A stretch of DNA of 64,000 nucleotides from UBA11346 sp038060575 (GTDB lineage Bacteria; Planctomycetota; UBA11346), in NCBI GenBank assembly GCA_964652775.1, contig CAZZAM010000012.1:1-64000 (forward strand), written 5' to 3'. This document shows, in pieces, positions 8,134 through 16,357 of this stretch (the first letter of the stretch is position 1; each line of letters begins with the position of its first letter). Made by a program: the position numbers and the translations under genes. A model generated the notes under the pieces. It had not been told where the DNA came from. It worked only from the letters and a program-made list of their open reading frames with translations, and made no database searches.

Positions 8134-9563
8134 TCACCCTCCCTCGTCTATTCCCCATTGTTGCCGTGATCGTACTGGCTGGATGTTTCCTGGCTGGCTG
8201 CGCCGCTAAGCCAAGTCGTCAAGTCGCCAGCACCAACAAAGCCGTCGCAGCCCTGACTGCCCGTGCAACTGGCGAAGTTCCATTCCTTCGCGCCTGGGAA
8301 CTCCAGCTGCCAACTCCAGTCGAGTGCAGCTGGATAAGCCCCAATGCCCCGGAGCTGGTGTTTTTCCAATGTGCCGATTCGCACGCCATTCACTGCGTTG
8401 AAGTTCGTAGCGGACAAACGCGCTGGGTAACCAGTCCGATGGCCAAGCAGATTCTCGGCGACGCCTTCGTTCAACGCCTCCGTTTGCTGGGCGAGCGTCA
8501 GAACAGCAGCTATATTCGCGACCGACTGTACTTCATCTGTGACGACACATTGGTCTGTCTCGACGTCGCCACCGGTCAGCAGGTTTGGCACTACGATCTG
8601 CCATTTGCCGCCTCTACCGGACCACTCGTTGCCGGCGAGAATGATGGCAGCCTGCGCGTGTTCATCGGCGACTGGAATAATCACATCCAGGTTGCAACGC
8701 TGGAATCAAGCAAGGTTGTCGAGCAACAGGAACAAAAACAATTTCCACGGATCGTGTGGCAAATGGGCGTCGCCAGTGTCATTCGCGCCACCGGACTCGA
8801 GCACGAAGGCCTCTGCTATTTCGGCGACCATGAAGGCAACCTGCTCTGCTTCCCACTTGAGCGTGAATTGAAGTGGTCAGTTCCAACTGGCGGTGCCATT
8901 GACGGTGGCGCAACCGTTCGTGACCGCTCATTGTACGTTGGTAACGATGGCAATGCACTGCACGCCTTGAATCGACTGACCGGAGAACGTCTTGGCCAGT
9001 TCAATCTTACTGGCGCGGTCAAACAGCGTCCCTTCTGGTTCGCCAACGAGAAGCAGCGCCTCTATGTGTGGGTAACCGGCCAAACACCAGGATCTACTGG
9101 CTTAGTCGCTCTGCGGGTTCAACCCGATAACGTGCCCTATACCGATCCTAAGCGGAATCCGGTCGAGGTGGTGCGTATGGGCCAGGATTGGTTCCTGCCC
9201 GGTGCAACCCGTTTGGTCAGCAGCACTCCCCTGCACCTCATCGTCAGCGATGATAACAATTCGGTTCTCTGGGCTGCACATCGTGGCACCGGCAAGGTGG
9301 CTTGGGTCTGGTCGCTCAACCTTGGGTGGCCCGGCAACGACGACGGCCGCTCCGGAGCGCTTGTTGACCACGTCCTCACCTACCAGGATCGCAGCGACGC
9401 CCTACGCACGGTGATTGCCAGCGATAACCGTGGATTTGTCGCTGCATTCACGATGTTTGATTACGTTCCATCACTTGAGCAGGAAGCTTCCGGTATCACC
9501 TCGCGCAGCATCGCTAGTGATCCGAAGGCAGCCAAGCCAGTCGCGGCACCCGCCGCTAAGTGA
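8130..9563 (+). CDS. PQQ-type beta-propeller lipoprotein (BamB-like fold)
   Basis: 477 aa from the GTG at 8130. This start places a signal peptide with two possible lipoboxes, LAGC at residues 16-19 and LAGC at 21-24, and overlaps the upstream TGA. The mature protein has repeated blades with a hydrophobic strand, GxxxxCxD and TGxxxW patterns, such as LVCLDVATGQQVWHYDLP and NALHALNRLTGERLGQF, typical of PQQ-like or BamB propellers. It is likely tethered in the periplasm as a protein-binding scaffold. It is not necessarily BamB itself, since no outer-membrane assembly genes adjoin. A strong hairpin follows the stop. Confidence 0.8.
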   Translation: MITLPRLFPIVAVIVLAGCFLAGCAAKPSRQVASTNKAVAALTARATGEVPFLRAWELQLPTPVECSWISPNAPELVFFQCADSHAIHCVEVRSGQTRWVTSPMAKQILGDAFVQRLRLLGERQNSSYIRDRLYFICDDTLVCLDVATGQQVWHYDLPFAASTGPLVAGENDGSLRVFIGDWNNHIQVATLESSKVVEQQEQKQFPRIVWQMGVASVIRATGLEHEGLCYFGDHEGNLLCFPLERELKWSVPTGGAIDGGATVRDRSLYVGNDGNALHALNRLTGERLGQFNLTGAVKQRPFWFANEKQRLYVWVTGQTPGSTGLVALRVQPDNVPYTDPKRNPVEVVRMGQDWFLPGATRLVSSTPLHLIVSDDNNSVLWAAHRGTGKVAWVWSLNLGWPGNDDGRSGALVDHVLTYQDRSDALRTVIASDNRGFVAAFTMFDYVPSLEQEASGITSRSIASDPKAAKPVAAPAAK

Positions 9564-9565
9564 AC

Positions 9566-9594
9566 CTAGGAGTCTGTCGGGAATAGACTCCTAG
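9566..9594 (+). terminator. hairpin after the propeller lipoprotein gene
   Basis: A perfect 10-base inverted repeat, CTAGGAGTCT (9566-9575) and AGACTCCTAG (9585-9594), with a 9-base loop, begins 2 bases after the stop. There is no following T-tract, so it is a weak intrinsic terminator or an mRNA 3'-end structure. Confidence 0.5.
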
Positions 9595-9603
9595 ACAGCG
9601 CAT

Positions 9604-9755
9604 TCAAGGCATCCGCGGAAGCGCACAGGTCGCAGATGGCTGGGGTTAAAATGATGGTTGCTTCCAGTGCCGATCACCCACAGGGTTACGATCTAATCTA
9701 ATTGATGTCTCCTCTGCGATCTCAGCGGCCTCTGCGCCTCAGCGGTTGCCTTGAA
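9604..9755. repeat. degenerate copy of the CAGAGG-word palindrome
   Basis: Left arm about 9604-9639 (AAGGCATCCGCGGAAGCGC...) and right arm 9710-9754 (CTCTGCGATCTCAGCGGCC...GGTTGCCTT) are inverted relatives. The element matches the better-preserved copies at 42291-42420 and 60930-61107. Its centre (CCGATCACCCACAGGGTTAC, from about 9670) also resembles 61030-61050. It fills most of the gap between the propeller gene and the riboflavin synthase gene; no other feature is seen in that gap. Confidence 0.65.
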
Positions 9756-9873
9756 GTTTTTTCTAACGCCAACATGAGGATGAATCTGCTCGGGCTATGC
9801 CCTGACATAAGCCTGAAGGGCTGATCCCCCTCCAGCTGTTGCCGGGCCGACCCGACGCGGCATCGTCGCGAAT

Positions 9874-10470
9874 ATGTTCACAGGCATTATCGAACATGTC
9901 AGCGCATTGACGCTAGCTGAGTCTGGCAGTGGCGGAGCACGACTTGGACTTGATCTCGGGCCCATGGCTGAAGGAGCCCGGCTCGGCGACTCGATCTGCG
10001 TCTCCGGCGCTTGCCTGACCATCACCAGTCTGGCGAGTTCGAACGCAATCTTCGCTGTGTCTCCAGAAACACTGCGAAAAACAACGATCGGTGCCTGGAA
10101 AACAGGACGACGAGTCAACCTTGAACGCGCCCTACGCTTGGGGGATCGGCTTGGGGGCCATCTCGTCAGTGGTCATATCGACGGCATAGGCCGAGTCGTG
10201 GAGCGCCGTCGTGAAGGCGAAAGCGAACGCCTAAGCATCGTGTTGCCCGACAGCGGATCCGTACTGGTTGTCGAGAAGGGATCACTCACGGTTGACGGCG
10301 TAAGCCTGACTACCTGGGACTGCCGTGGCGCACGTTGTTCCATCGCCGTGATCCCCCACACGTTAGCACACACCACCCTGAGCGATTTGCGGCCCGGCGA
10401 CCCAGTCAATTTGGAAACCGACCCCATCGGACGTTGGGTTGAGCGCATCCTAGGCGATAGGCCCCGGTGA
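9874..10470 (+). CDS. ribE: riboflavin synthase (alpha chain)
   Basis: 198 aa. It dismutates two 6,7-dimethyl-8-ribityllumazine molecules into riboflavin in the cytoplasm. It starts with the diagnostic MFTGIIEHV, and the second lumazine-binding repeat begins around HLVSGHIDGIGRV (about 95-108). Other landmarks are SVCVSGACLTI-like DSICVSGACLTI (about 40-52) and SLTVDGVSLT (about 132-142). The length matches the family. I saw no FMN riboswitch upstream; that region holds a degenerate palindrome. The stop overlaps the GTG of the following permease gene (GTGA). Confidence 0.95.
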   Translation: MFTGIIEHVSALTLAESGSGGARLGLDLGPMAEGARLGDSICVSGACLTITSLASSNAIFAVSPETLRKTTIGAWKTGRRVNLERALRLGDRLGGHLVSGHIDGIGRVVERRREGESERLSIVLPDSGSVLVVEKGSLTVDGVSLTTWDCRGARCSIAVIPHTLAHTTLSDLRPGDPVNLETDPIGRWVERILGDRPR

Positions 10471-12710
10471 ATTCCGCGTGGTTCCATATTGCTCGACGTG
10501 ATGTCCGTGCAGCGGCAATGTCGCCGTTACTCTGGCTCATTCTTGCCGCATGGACCGGCGTTATCCATTTGGTTTTTACCCTGACTCTCATCACAGCCCA
10601 TAGCCCCTCCGTCACCATGGATGCGGTTACGCCGCTCTACGTCGCCGCGCTGTGGGCCGGCTCGCTGATCTTGTTGCTGTTTGCTCCGGCATTGACCATG
10701 AACGCGTGGTCAGCAGAGCGCAGCCAGGGAACCTGGCAACTACTCTTGTCGCTACCGTTGCGCGAACGTGATCTGATTTTCGGCAAATTCATTGCCGCAT
10801 GGAGCATGCTGACAACGCTGCTGCTCGCTACCATCGCGTTGCCACTGACCCTTTCCTGCGTGAGTGAAGTCGCACCTGGACACCTGACCGCCTGCTATGT
10901 TGGCATGTTCTTGCTCGCTGGATTCCTGGCCGCGCTGGGCACCTGGGTTGGACTCCTGCTCGATGGTCCAGTCGCCACCTACATCGTCACTTTTGCTGTT
11001 GTCGCCGTGCTCTGGCTCGCCGGTGCGATCAGTCCGGACGGACTGTTCGGCGCTCTGGGATCGACACTCGGACTCGGCCCACGCATCGGCCAGTTCCTTG
11101 CCGGGCGTATTGCGCTGGCGGATACTCTGTGGTTTATCGCTGGAATAACCGTGTTTTTGACGCTTGCTCACGGGGTCTTACGTGCCCAACGGCATTATGC
11201 GGCACCGTCCCGATGGCGACGGGCGTGCGCGTTCGGCGGCCCGACCATCGTCATGTCCTTGTTGGGTATCGTCGCCGTCGTAGCCGCCAACCGAAGTGGG
11301 ATTGCCGCCGACCTGTCGGCAGATCACCGCTTCAGCGTATCGCCAGCCCTCGTCGGCCACCTCCACGGCGTGAAGACACACACCGAGTTGATTGGCATGT
11401 GGGATGACGGAGACGATGGAACCCTTGGCCCGATCGCCGATCTCTGTCGCCGCGTGAGCGACCTCGCTCCGCAGATGTCCTGGCGACGTTGGGATTCGAC
11501 CCGTCACCGCCCAGCGATCGTTGCTTTCGAATCCTTGCACGGTCCAACCGCGCGACCATCCGTGTGGGTAGTCCAGGGCGAGCGCGCGCAATGCATCGAA
11601 CTGCATCGCGGGAGTAGAAAAACCATCCAGCGTGATCTCGCCGGAGCCTTTCTCACCCTAGCTGACCCACACCCGTCACGGGTGCACTTTCTGGTCGGCC
11701 ACGGCGAACTGCGATCCGGTGGTGGTGCTCAAGATGGCTGCGACGTCCTCGCCGGTCATCTCAAATCCGTTGGTCTGATCACTGGTATCACCGATGAATC
11801 AACTGCGGCGCCACCACCGCGTGACGTGATCGCCGTTCTCGGACCAACCGCGAGCCTGGGATTCGCCATGCTTGCACGTCTCGACGCGCACCTACGTGAC
11901 GGCGGCGGCGTCCTCGTTCTGGCGGATGATCGCGCACCCCAGGATCTTGGTCGTTGGTTGCGTCGCCGTGGCGTGCTGATTTCCGGTGCCGTGCCCAGCG
12001 ACCTGATCACCAAGAATGACCTGGGGTCGCTGCTCCGCGATAACGCCGAGGTTTACCCTCCGTGCTACCTTGTCAGCTTGAACAACTACGTCAGGGGCAA
12101 GGAACTCGACCTGGCAAACCAGAATCTCTTCTTGCGCGATCCCGATCGCATCAATCCGACCGCAAACCTGACCGCACCGCTTATCAATGGCGAGCGACAG
12201 CTTTTAGCACCGTTCTCCATCGCTTGCGAAGCCCTGTCTCCCAAAGTCGTTGCTCCAGCCGGTACGCCTCCATTCACCGCTGACTGGCTATTGCGCACGC
12301 TGGGTGGCGATGTGTGGGAACACCGTCGCGGATCGCCATCATTCGAAATTCCCAACGGATTGGCAGCCGCAGATGCACGCATGCTGGCTTGGTCATTATT
12401 GTACACTCCAGCCCACGATGCTGCCGCGAGCGGCCATGGCGGGCGACTTGTCGTGTGGGGCTGCAGACAGGCCGCCAGCGACGCCGTGGTATCTCAGGCC
12501 GCATATGCCAATGGTCAACTGCTCGCTGCTGCATGCCGTTGGCTGGCCGGCCAAGAACCACCCCCAGACGTACCTGAGGCCGAACTCAGACCATTCCAAG
12601 TCGTCGCATCAGAAGGAACCCTCGACTTCCTACTTACCCTGCTGGTCGCCATCGTGCCCGTTCTGTTCATCGGCGGAGCTCTGGTGGCCTGGTTTTCACA
12701 ACGCCGGTAA
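10467..12710 (+). CDS. GldF-GldG-like ABC transporter permease fusion
   Basis: 747 aa. Residues about 15-260 contain six or so hydrophobic segments of an ABC-2 permease (GldF-like), including the region with MNAWSAERSQGTWQLLLSLP that is typical of this family. Residues about 270-700 are a large extracytoplasmic GldG-like domain, and a final membrane helix (about 715-738) ends in a basic tail. In other genomes GldF and GldG are usually separate and accompanied by the ATPase GldA; no ATPase gene is adjacent here. Translation is coupled to riboflavin synthase by GTGA. The substrate is unknown, and involvement in gliding should not be assumed. Confidence 0.8.
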   Translation: MNSAWFHIARRDVRAAAMSPLLWLILAAWTGVIHLVFTLTLITAHSPSVTMDAVTPLYVAALWAGSLILLLFAPALTMNAWSAERSQGTWQLLLSLPLRERDLIFGKFIAAWSMLTTLLLATIALPLTLSCVSEVAPGHLTACYVGMFLLAGFLAALGTWVGLLLDGPVATYIVTFAVVAVLWLAGAISPDGLFGALGSTLGLGPRIGQFLAGRIALADTLWFIAGITVFLTLAHGVLRAQRHYAAPSRWRRACAFGGPTIVMSLLGIVAVVAANRSGIAADLSADHRFSVSPALVGHLHGVKTHTELIGMWDDGDDGTLGPIADLCRRVSDLAPQMSWRRWDSTRHRPAIVAFESLHGPTARPSVWVVQGERAQCIELHRGSRKTIQRDLAGAFLTLADPHPSRVHFLVGHGELRSGGGAQDGCDVLAGHLKSVGLITGITDESTAAPPPRDVIAVLGPTASLGFAMLARLDAHLRDGGGVLVLADDRAPQDLGRWLRRRGVLISGAVPSDLITKNDLGSLLRDNAEVYPPCYLVSLNNYVRGKELDLANQNLFLRDPDRINPTANLTAPLINGERQLLAPFSIACEALSPKVVAPAGTPPFTADWLLRTLGGDVWEHRRGSPSFEIPNGLAAADARMLAWSLLYTPAHDAAASGHGGRLVVWGCRQAASDAVVSQAAYANGQLLAAACRWLAGQEPPPDVPEAELRPFQVVASEGTLDFLLTLLVAIVPVLFIGGALVAWFSQRR

Positions 12711-12787
12711 GCATCAGGGAAAATCGGCGTTATAGCTCGTAGGTCAGCGTTGTCTTCCGGACAAGGTTTCATTCTCTGGAGGTCGCC

Positions 12788-13423
12788 ATGCTGCCGTCTT
12801 CTGTTCGCATCCAGTTTATCCTGTTCGTCTTCGTGGGCTTTCCCCTTGCCGCGATCGAGATGTCGCCTGGCAAGCCGCCACGACCTGCTCCGTCCACCGC
12901 TACTGCGCAGGCCATACTCGCGAAAGCTCCCACCCCACGCAGCCTGCTCGCCGTCGTGGAGTCGGCTATTGCCGCCAACCGGGCAGCCGATTGGTCTGCG
13001 TGTGATTGCGATGGCGACCAACGCCCATCGGGTATTGAAGCACTCGCTTCGTTGGTCGGGAATCACGGTTGGTGGAAGCGTTTTGCACCAGAGACATTCA
13101 AGCGCTGTGATCGCAACAACGACGGCTTGGTGGATCACAGCGAGCTTACGACCATCGCGACACGTGAAACCGAGTTCGCCATCCAGATCCGTCCGCGGGT
13201 TCGTTCGCTCAACCCAATCGCAGCCCCAGGCGGGATCGGAGCCGGGATCGCGATCGGTGGTCGCAGTGGACCAACCGCCTCAGCATTCTTCGGTCGCCAG
13301 CAAGCGTATATCGCTGGATATCGCGTGGTTGGGGGAAACTACGAACCCATCATTGGCGTCCTGACTTATGGCACCGCCCTCGAAGTAGGCGACGTATCGA
13401 TCACCATCGTCCGTCGACCCTGA
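12788..13423 (+). CDS. exported EF-hand protein
   Basis: 211 aa. A GGAGG Shine-Dalgarno sequence 5 bases before the ATG makes this one of the clearest starts in the window. A signal peptide (MLPSSVRIQFILFVFVGFPLAA) is followed by a Pro/Ala-rich linker. Two calcium-binding-like loops follow: CDCDGDQRPSGIEAL (about 72-86, imperfect) and DRNNDGLVDHSEL (about 108-120, canonical DxNxDGxxxxxE spacing). The C-terminal 90 residues are Gly-rich and unrecognised. It lies tail to tail with motB, 7 bases apart. A calcium-responsive periplasmic or surface role is inference. Confidence 0.75.
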   Translation: MLPSSVRIQFILFVFVGFPLAAIEMSPGKPPRPAPSTATAQAILAKAPTPRSLLAVVESAIAANRAADWSACDCDGDQRPSGIEALASLVGNHGWWKRFAPETFKRCDRNNDGLVDHSELTTIATRETEFAIQIRPRVRSLNPIAAPGGIGAGIAIGGRSGPTASAFFGRQQAYIAGYRVVGGNYEPIIGVLTYGTALEVGDVSITIVRRP

Positions 13424-13430
13424 ATGGTGC

Positions 13431-14216
13431 CTATTTGCCGTCTGGCACGTCGTAGGGAATGACCAATATCACGCGACGATTCGCGCTATTGAGCGGGTCA
13501 GTAAGATGCAGCAACTTGGTGTCGGCAAGTCCACGAACCTCTAGGATCCGATCATCGGTCACGCCGACTTCCTGCAGCACACCGCGCATGACCACCGCGC
13601 GACTGGTTGTCAACTCCCACTTACTGTTGGGACCACCAGGCGGCGGCTTGGCATCCCAATGACCCTCGATGGACATCCGGCTACGATTCCGCGCCAGGAT
13701 GGCGCCGATGCTGCGAATCAGCAGCTTGGCCTCAGGCCTCAGTTCGACACTGTCACCGATAAACACACTGGATTCCTGAGACTCTTGGAAGGTCATCTTC
13801 ATTTCCTTTTCCCCAACTTCGGCCTTAAAATTCGACCGCATGCGCTCCAATTGTGGCGATGAACCAATTAATCCATCGATCTGCGATGCGAGTTGCTTGC
13901 CCGATGGTGCATCGAGATTGTTATCACGTGGATTCACCGGGCGCTCACGCGGCTGCACCGGCGGAACACCATGAAAGCTGACGACATGCGGACTCGCCGG
14001 GGCATTCCTGGCTCGCGCACTCATGTTCTGAAAATATTCAGCAATGCCTTGCTTGGTCTGCACATCCATGCCGATGATCCACATGACCAGAAAGAACGCC
14101 ATCATGGCAGTCACCAAGTCGGCGTAGGCGATCTTCCACGCACCGCCATGCGCGCCACCGTGGGCTTTCTTGCGCCGCTTGATGATGATCGGCTGGAGTT
14201 TCTTGTCATCAGCCAC
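13431..14216 (-). CDS. motB: flagellar motor stator protein MotB
   Basis: 261 aa. A basic N-terminus (KRRKKAHGGAHGGAWKIAY) precedes the single membrane helix DLVTAMMAFFLVMWIIG, in which Asp33 is the expected proton-binding residue. The C-terminal OmpA-like peptidoglycan-binding domain includes IEGHWD (in place of the usual IEGHTD), NSKWELTTSRA and DPLNSANRRVILVI. With MotA it forms the stator that drives flagellar rotation. It is transcribed after motA, but a 236-base gap with a palindrome separates them, unlike the usual tight motAB spacing. Confidence 0.93.
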   Translation of the reverse strand: MADDKKLQPIIIKRRKKAHGGAHGGAWKIAYADLVTAMMAFFLVMWIIGMDVQTKQGIAEYFQNMSARARNAPASPHVVSFHGVPPVQPRERPVNPRDNNLDAPSGKQLASQIDGLIGSSPQLERMRSNFKAEVGEKEMKMTFQESQESSVFIGDSVELRPEAKLLIRSIGAILARNRSRMSIEGHWDAKPPPGGPNSKWELTTSRAVVMRGVLQEVGVTDDRILEVRGLADTKLLHLTDPLNSANRRVILVIPYDVPDGK

Positions 14217-14280
14217 GGATCACCTCCACCGAGCCAGCGGGCAGAGTCGAGCGATCACAGCAATCATTCTACATGCAATA

Positions 14281-14418
14281 GTTCGGAAGTCCGGAAGTCC
14301 GGAAGTCCGGAAATCACCAAACTGTCGCTGAAACAGACCGGTCACCCAATGGATAAACAATCCCAGAGCCGTTGTCTTATGTAGACACCGGACTTCCGGA
14401 CTTCCGGACTTCCAGACT
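14281..14418. repeat. palindrome of GGAAGTCC words between motA and motB
   Basis: Left arm 14281-14312 contains three tandem GGAAGTCC words; right arm 14388-14417 contains the same words inverted (GGACTTCC). About 75 bases of unrelated sequence lie between. RNA from either strand could form a long stem. It sits inside the motA-motB transcription unit. Confidence 0.8.
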
Positions 14419-14452
14419 ATTCCGTCTAGGGTCATGTCCTGAACGTTATGCA

Positions 14453-15316
14453 TCAGCCCTTGGCCGCCTTGAGGGCCTTCTCCATTTCGCTGAAGCCGGG
14501 ACGGATCGAGGGATTGATCTGACGGCGGGCAAATTCAACACAGGTGATAGGCGATTCGCCACGCGCAAAGCTAAACAACGCGTGTTTCATTGCCTGCATG
14601 TAGTTATTCTCACCGATGTGTGCCATGGCGAGTGCGCGCGCCACCGGCGAAACGATCAGGTACGAAATCATGATGCCAAGGAAGGTGCCAAGGAGAGCCA
14701 CGGCGACCGACTTGCCGATCTCGGAAGCCTCGCCACCGATATTCTCCATGGTAATGACCACCCCGAGCACGCAGGCCACGATACCTACCGCAGGCATCGC
14801 ATCGGAAGCATTTGAGACAGCGTCGGGAATGATGTGCGCTTCAGCGTTGGCGGTTTCGAGGTCGATTTCCATCATTTCAGCGAGGTCGTGCGGAGCAACG
14901 CCACCAGAAATAATGACCTTCATCGTGTCGCAGAAAAACGCTTCAGCATGGTGGTGATGCAGGAACGTTTGGTTATTGGCGATGATGGTGGACTTCTTCG
15001 GGTCCTCCATGTGGGGCTCAAGGCCAAGCAGACCATCGCGACGGGCCACACTGAAAAGCTTATACATCATGATCAGCAACTTCATGTATTCGTCTTTGTT
15101 CTGGAACGGATCCGGCTTGAGTAGGTGGAGGCAAGCGGCGATCGTCTGCTTGGTAACAGTCAAGCCGTTGCCGCCTAGGAAGATACCGATCGCACCGCCG
15201 ACGATGATGATGTATTCCGTCCACGCGACGATGAATATTCCCATGCTGCCGTGGTGGAGGAGGTAACCACCAAACACGCAGGCGAGGCCGAATAAGACGC
15301 CGAAGATGACCATCAT
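14453..15316 (-). CDS. motA: flagellar motor stator protein MotA
   Basis: 287 aa, the longer MotA type. There are four hydrophobic helices: two near the N-terminus (ILFGLACVFGGYLL-like, and the IIIVGGAIGIFLGG region) and two after the cytoplasmic loop (DAMPAVGIVACVLGVVITM and VALLGTFLGIMISYLIV). The loop contains an HHHHAEAF stretch. The C-terminal MKHALFSFARGESPITCVEFARRQI is highly characteristic of MotA. Together with MotB it converts ion flow into flagellar torque. No other flagellar genes are in the window. Start at 15316; an alternative ATG is the next codon. Confidence 0.93.
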   Translation of the reverse strand: MMVIFGVLFGLACVFGGYLLHHGSMGIFIVAWTEYIIIVGGAIGIFLGGNGLTVTKQTIAACLHLLKPDPFQNKDEYMKLLIMMYKLFSVARRDGLLGLEPHMEDPKKSTIIANNQTFLHHHHAEAFFCDTMKVIISGGVAPHDLAEMMEIDLETANAEAHIIPDAVSNASDAMPAVGIVACVLGVVITMENIGGEASEIGKSVAVALLGTFLGIMISYLIVSPVARALAMAHIGENNYMQAMKHALFSFARGESPITCVEFARRQINPSIRPGFSEMEKALKAAKG

Positions 15317-15441
15317 GGCGTCGTGTTCCTAGACGGAGAGAGGTCCATATTCACGCTCAAAGCACCTCCCGTGCCAGTTACTTGCCCGTTTTGGGAATCG
15401 GAGGCATTGGCGCAATTGTTTTCAGGTACTAGCGTTCCGTC

Positions 15442-16191
15442 GTGGAACGAATCCCTCCCATCCTCCGTTTTATCGCAATCCAAGCCCTCGCGTTGGCCTG
15501 CACCGCAGGTTTGGCACAAGCAACAGCCATATCCGCCGTGGTCAGCGGATGGGGTTGGGTAGTACTCGATGGAGCCTCGGCGGTGATCCTAACCCTGCTG
15601 GTTCGCCTACCCTGGTGGTGGCTACCCGCTGCGTTTGCCTTGCCCCTAGCGGTAGCCATGGCAGCTGGCACTGCGGTCCCCTGGTGGGCCTGGGCCGTAG
15701 CCCTCGCTGTACTCCTGCTGATCTACGGGGGTGGAATTGTGACCCGCGTGCCGCTGTACCTCAGCAATCGTGCTGTCCCTCATGAATTGGCGCTTTTGGT
15801 GCAAGCCTCTACTAAGCCGCACATGTGTGATCTTGGCTCCGGGCTTGGTGGGCCACTCATTGGCCTCGCCAAGCATTGTTCAACAGGCACCGTCGTTGGT
15901 GTTGAATCGTCGCCGTTTCCGTGGCTCATATGCCGGCTGCGGTGCTTACGGCACCGCAATGCGCACATACACTTTGGCGACCTGTTTACCCATGATGTGT
16001 CGAGCTACGACCTCGTGTATGCCTTCCTGTCGCCTGCACCCATGCCGCGCTTGTGGCAGAAGGCCAAAGCAGAAATGCGTCCCGGTAGCCTATTCGTCAG
16101 CAATACGTTTGCCGTGCCCGATGTCACACCCGCTGCCGTCATCGCTATTCCCGGCCGCACGGACGCGCGATTGTTCGTCTACCGCATGTAG
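15442..16191 (+). CDS. membrane-anchored SAM-dependent methyltransferase
   Basis: 249 aa with a GTG start. Residues 1-100 hold about four hydrophobic segments rich in Trp and Ala (LVRLPWWWLPAAFALPLAVA, then TAVPWWAWAVALAVLLLIYG). A class I methyltransferase domain follows, with SAM motif CDLGSGLGGPLIGLA (about 128-142), an acidic VVGVESS at the next strand and FGDLFTHDVSSYDLVYAFL. Proteins of this general form are seen in other bacteria but I cannot name the substrate; a lipid or other membrane-located target is inferred. It is divergent from motA. Confidence 0.75.
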   Translation: MERIPPILRFIAIQALALACTAGLAQATAISAVVSGWGWVVLDGASAVILTLLVRLPWWWLPAAFALPLAVAMAAGTAVPWWAWAVALAVLLLIYGGGIVTRVPLYLSNRAVPHELALLVQASTKPHMCDLGSGLGGPLIGLAKHCSTGTVVGVESSPFPWLICRLRCLRHRNAHIHFGDLFTHDVSSYDLVYAFLSPAPMPRLWQKAKAEMRPGSLFVSNTFAVPDVTPAAVIAIPGRTDARLFVYRM

Positions 16192-16247
16192 GTAATTGAT
16201 GGGAATGGTGTCTGAACTTGCCCTTGCCTTACCTCCGCCCCCCGATG

Positions 16248-16336
16248 TAGTCCCGCATCCCCGGTCGAAGGCCGCCGCAGCGTGCGGAGGGTCCGACCGC
16301 GCGGGTGGTGCGTAGCGCAGGACGCGTCGCGCGCCC
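16248..16336 (+). promoter_or_regulatory. GC-rich structured leader before the helicase gene
   Basis: The stretch around 16260-16296 can fold: GGTCG pairs with CGACC and, inside it, CCGCA pairs with TGCGG around a short loop. A second GC-rich fold (GCGTAGCGCAGGACGC) follows about 20-50 bases before the start codon. DEAD-box RNA helicases are often autoregulated through their leader, but a simple repeat element is equally possible. Confidence 0.35.
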
Positions 16337-16357
16337 CATTGACATCCAGGGACTCAC

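Noticed and set aside
9600..9873. FMN riboswitch upstream of riboflavin synthase
   Set aside because: I looked for RFN-type conserved blocks and saw only the degenerate palindrome; nothing matches.
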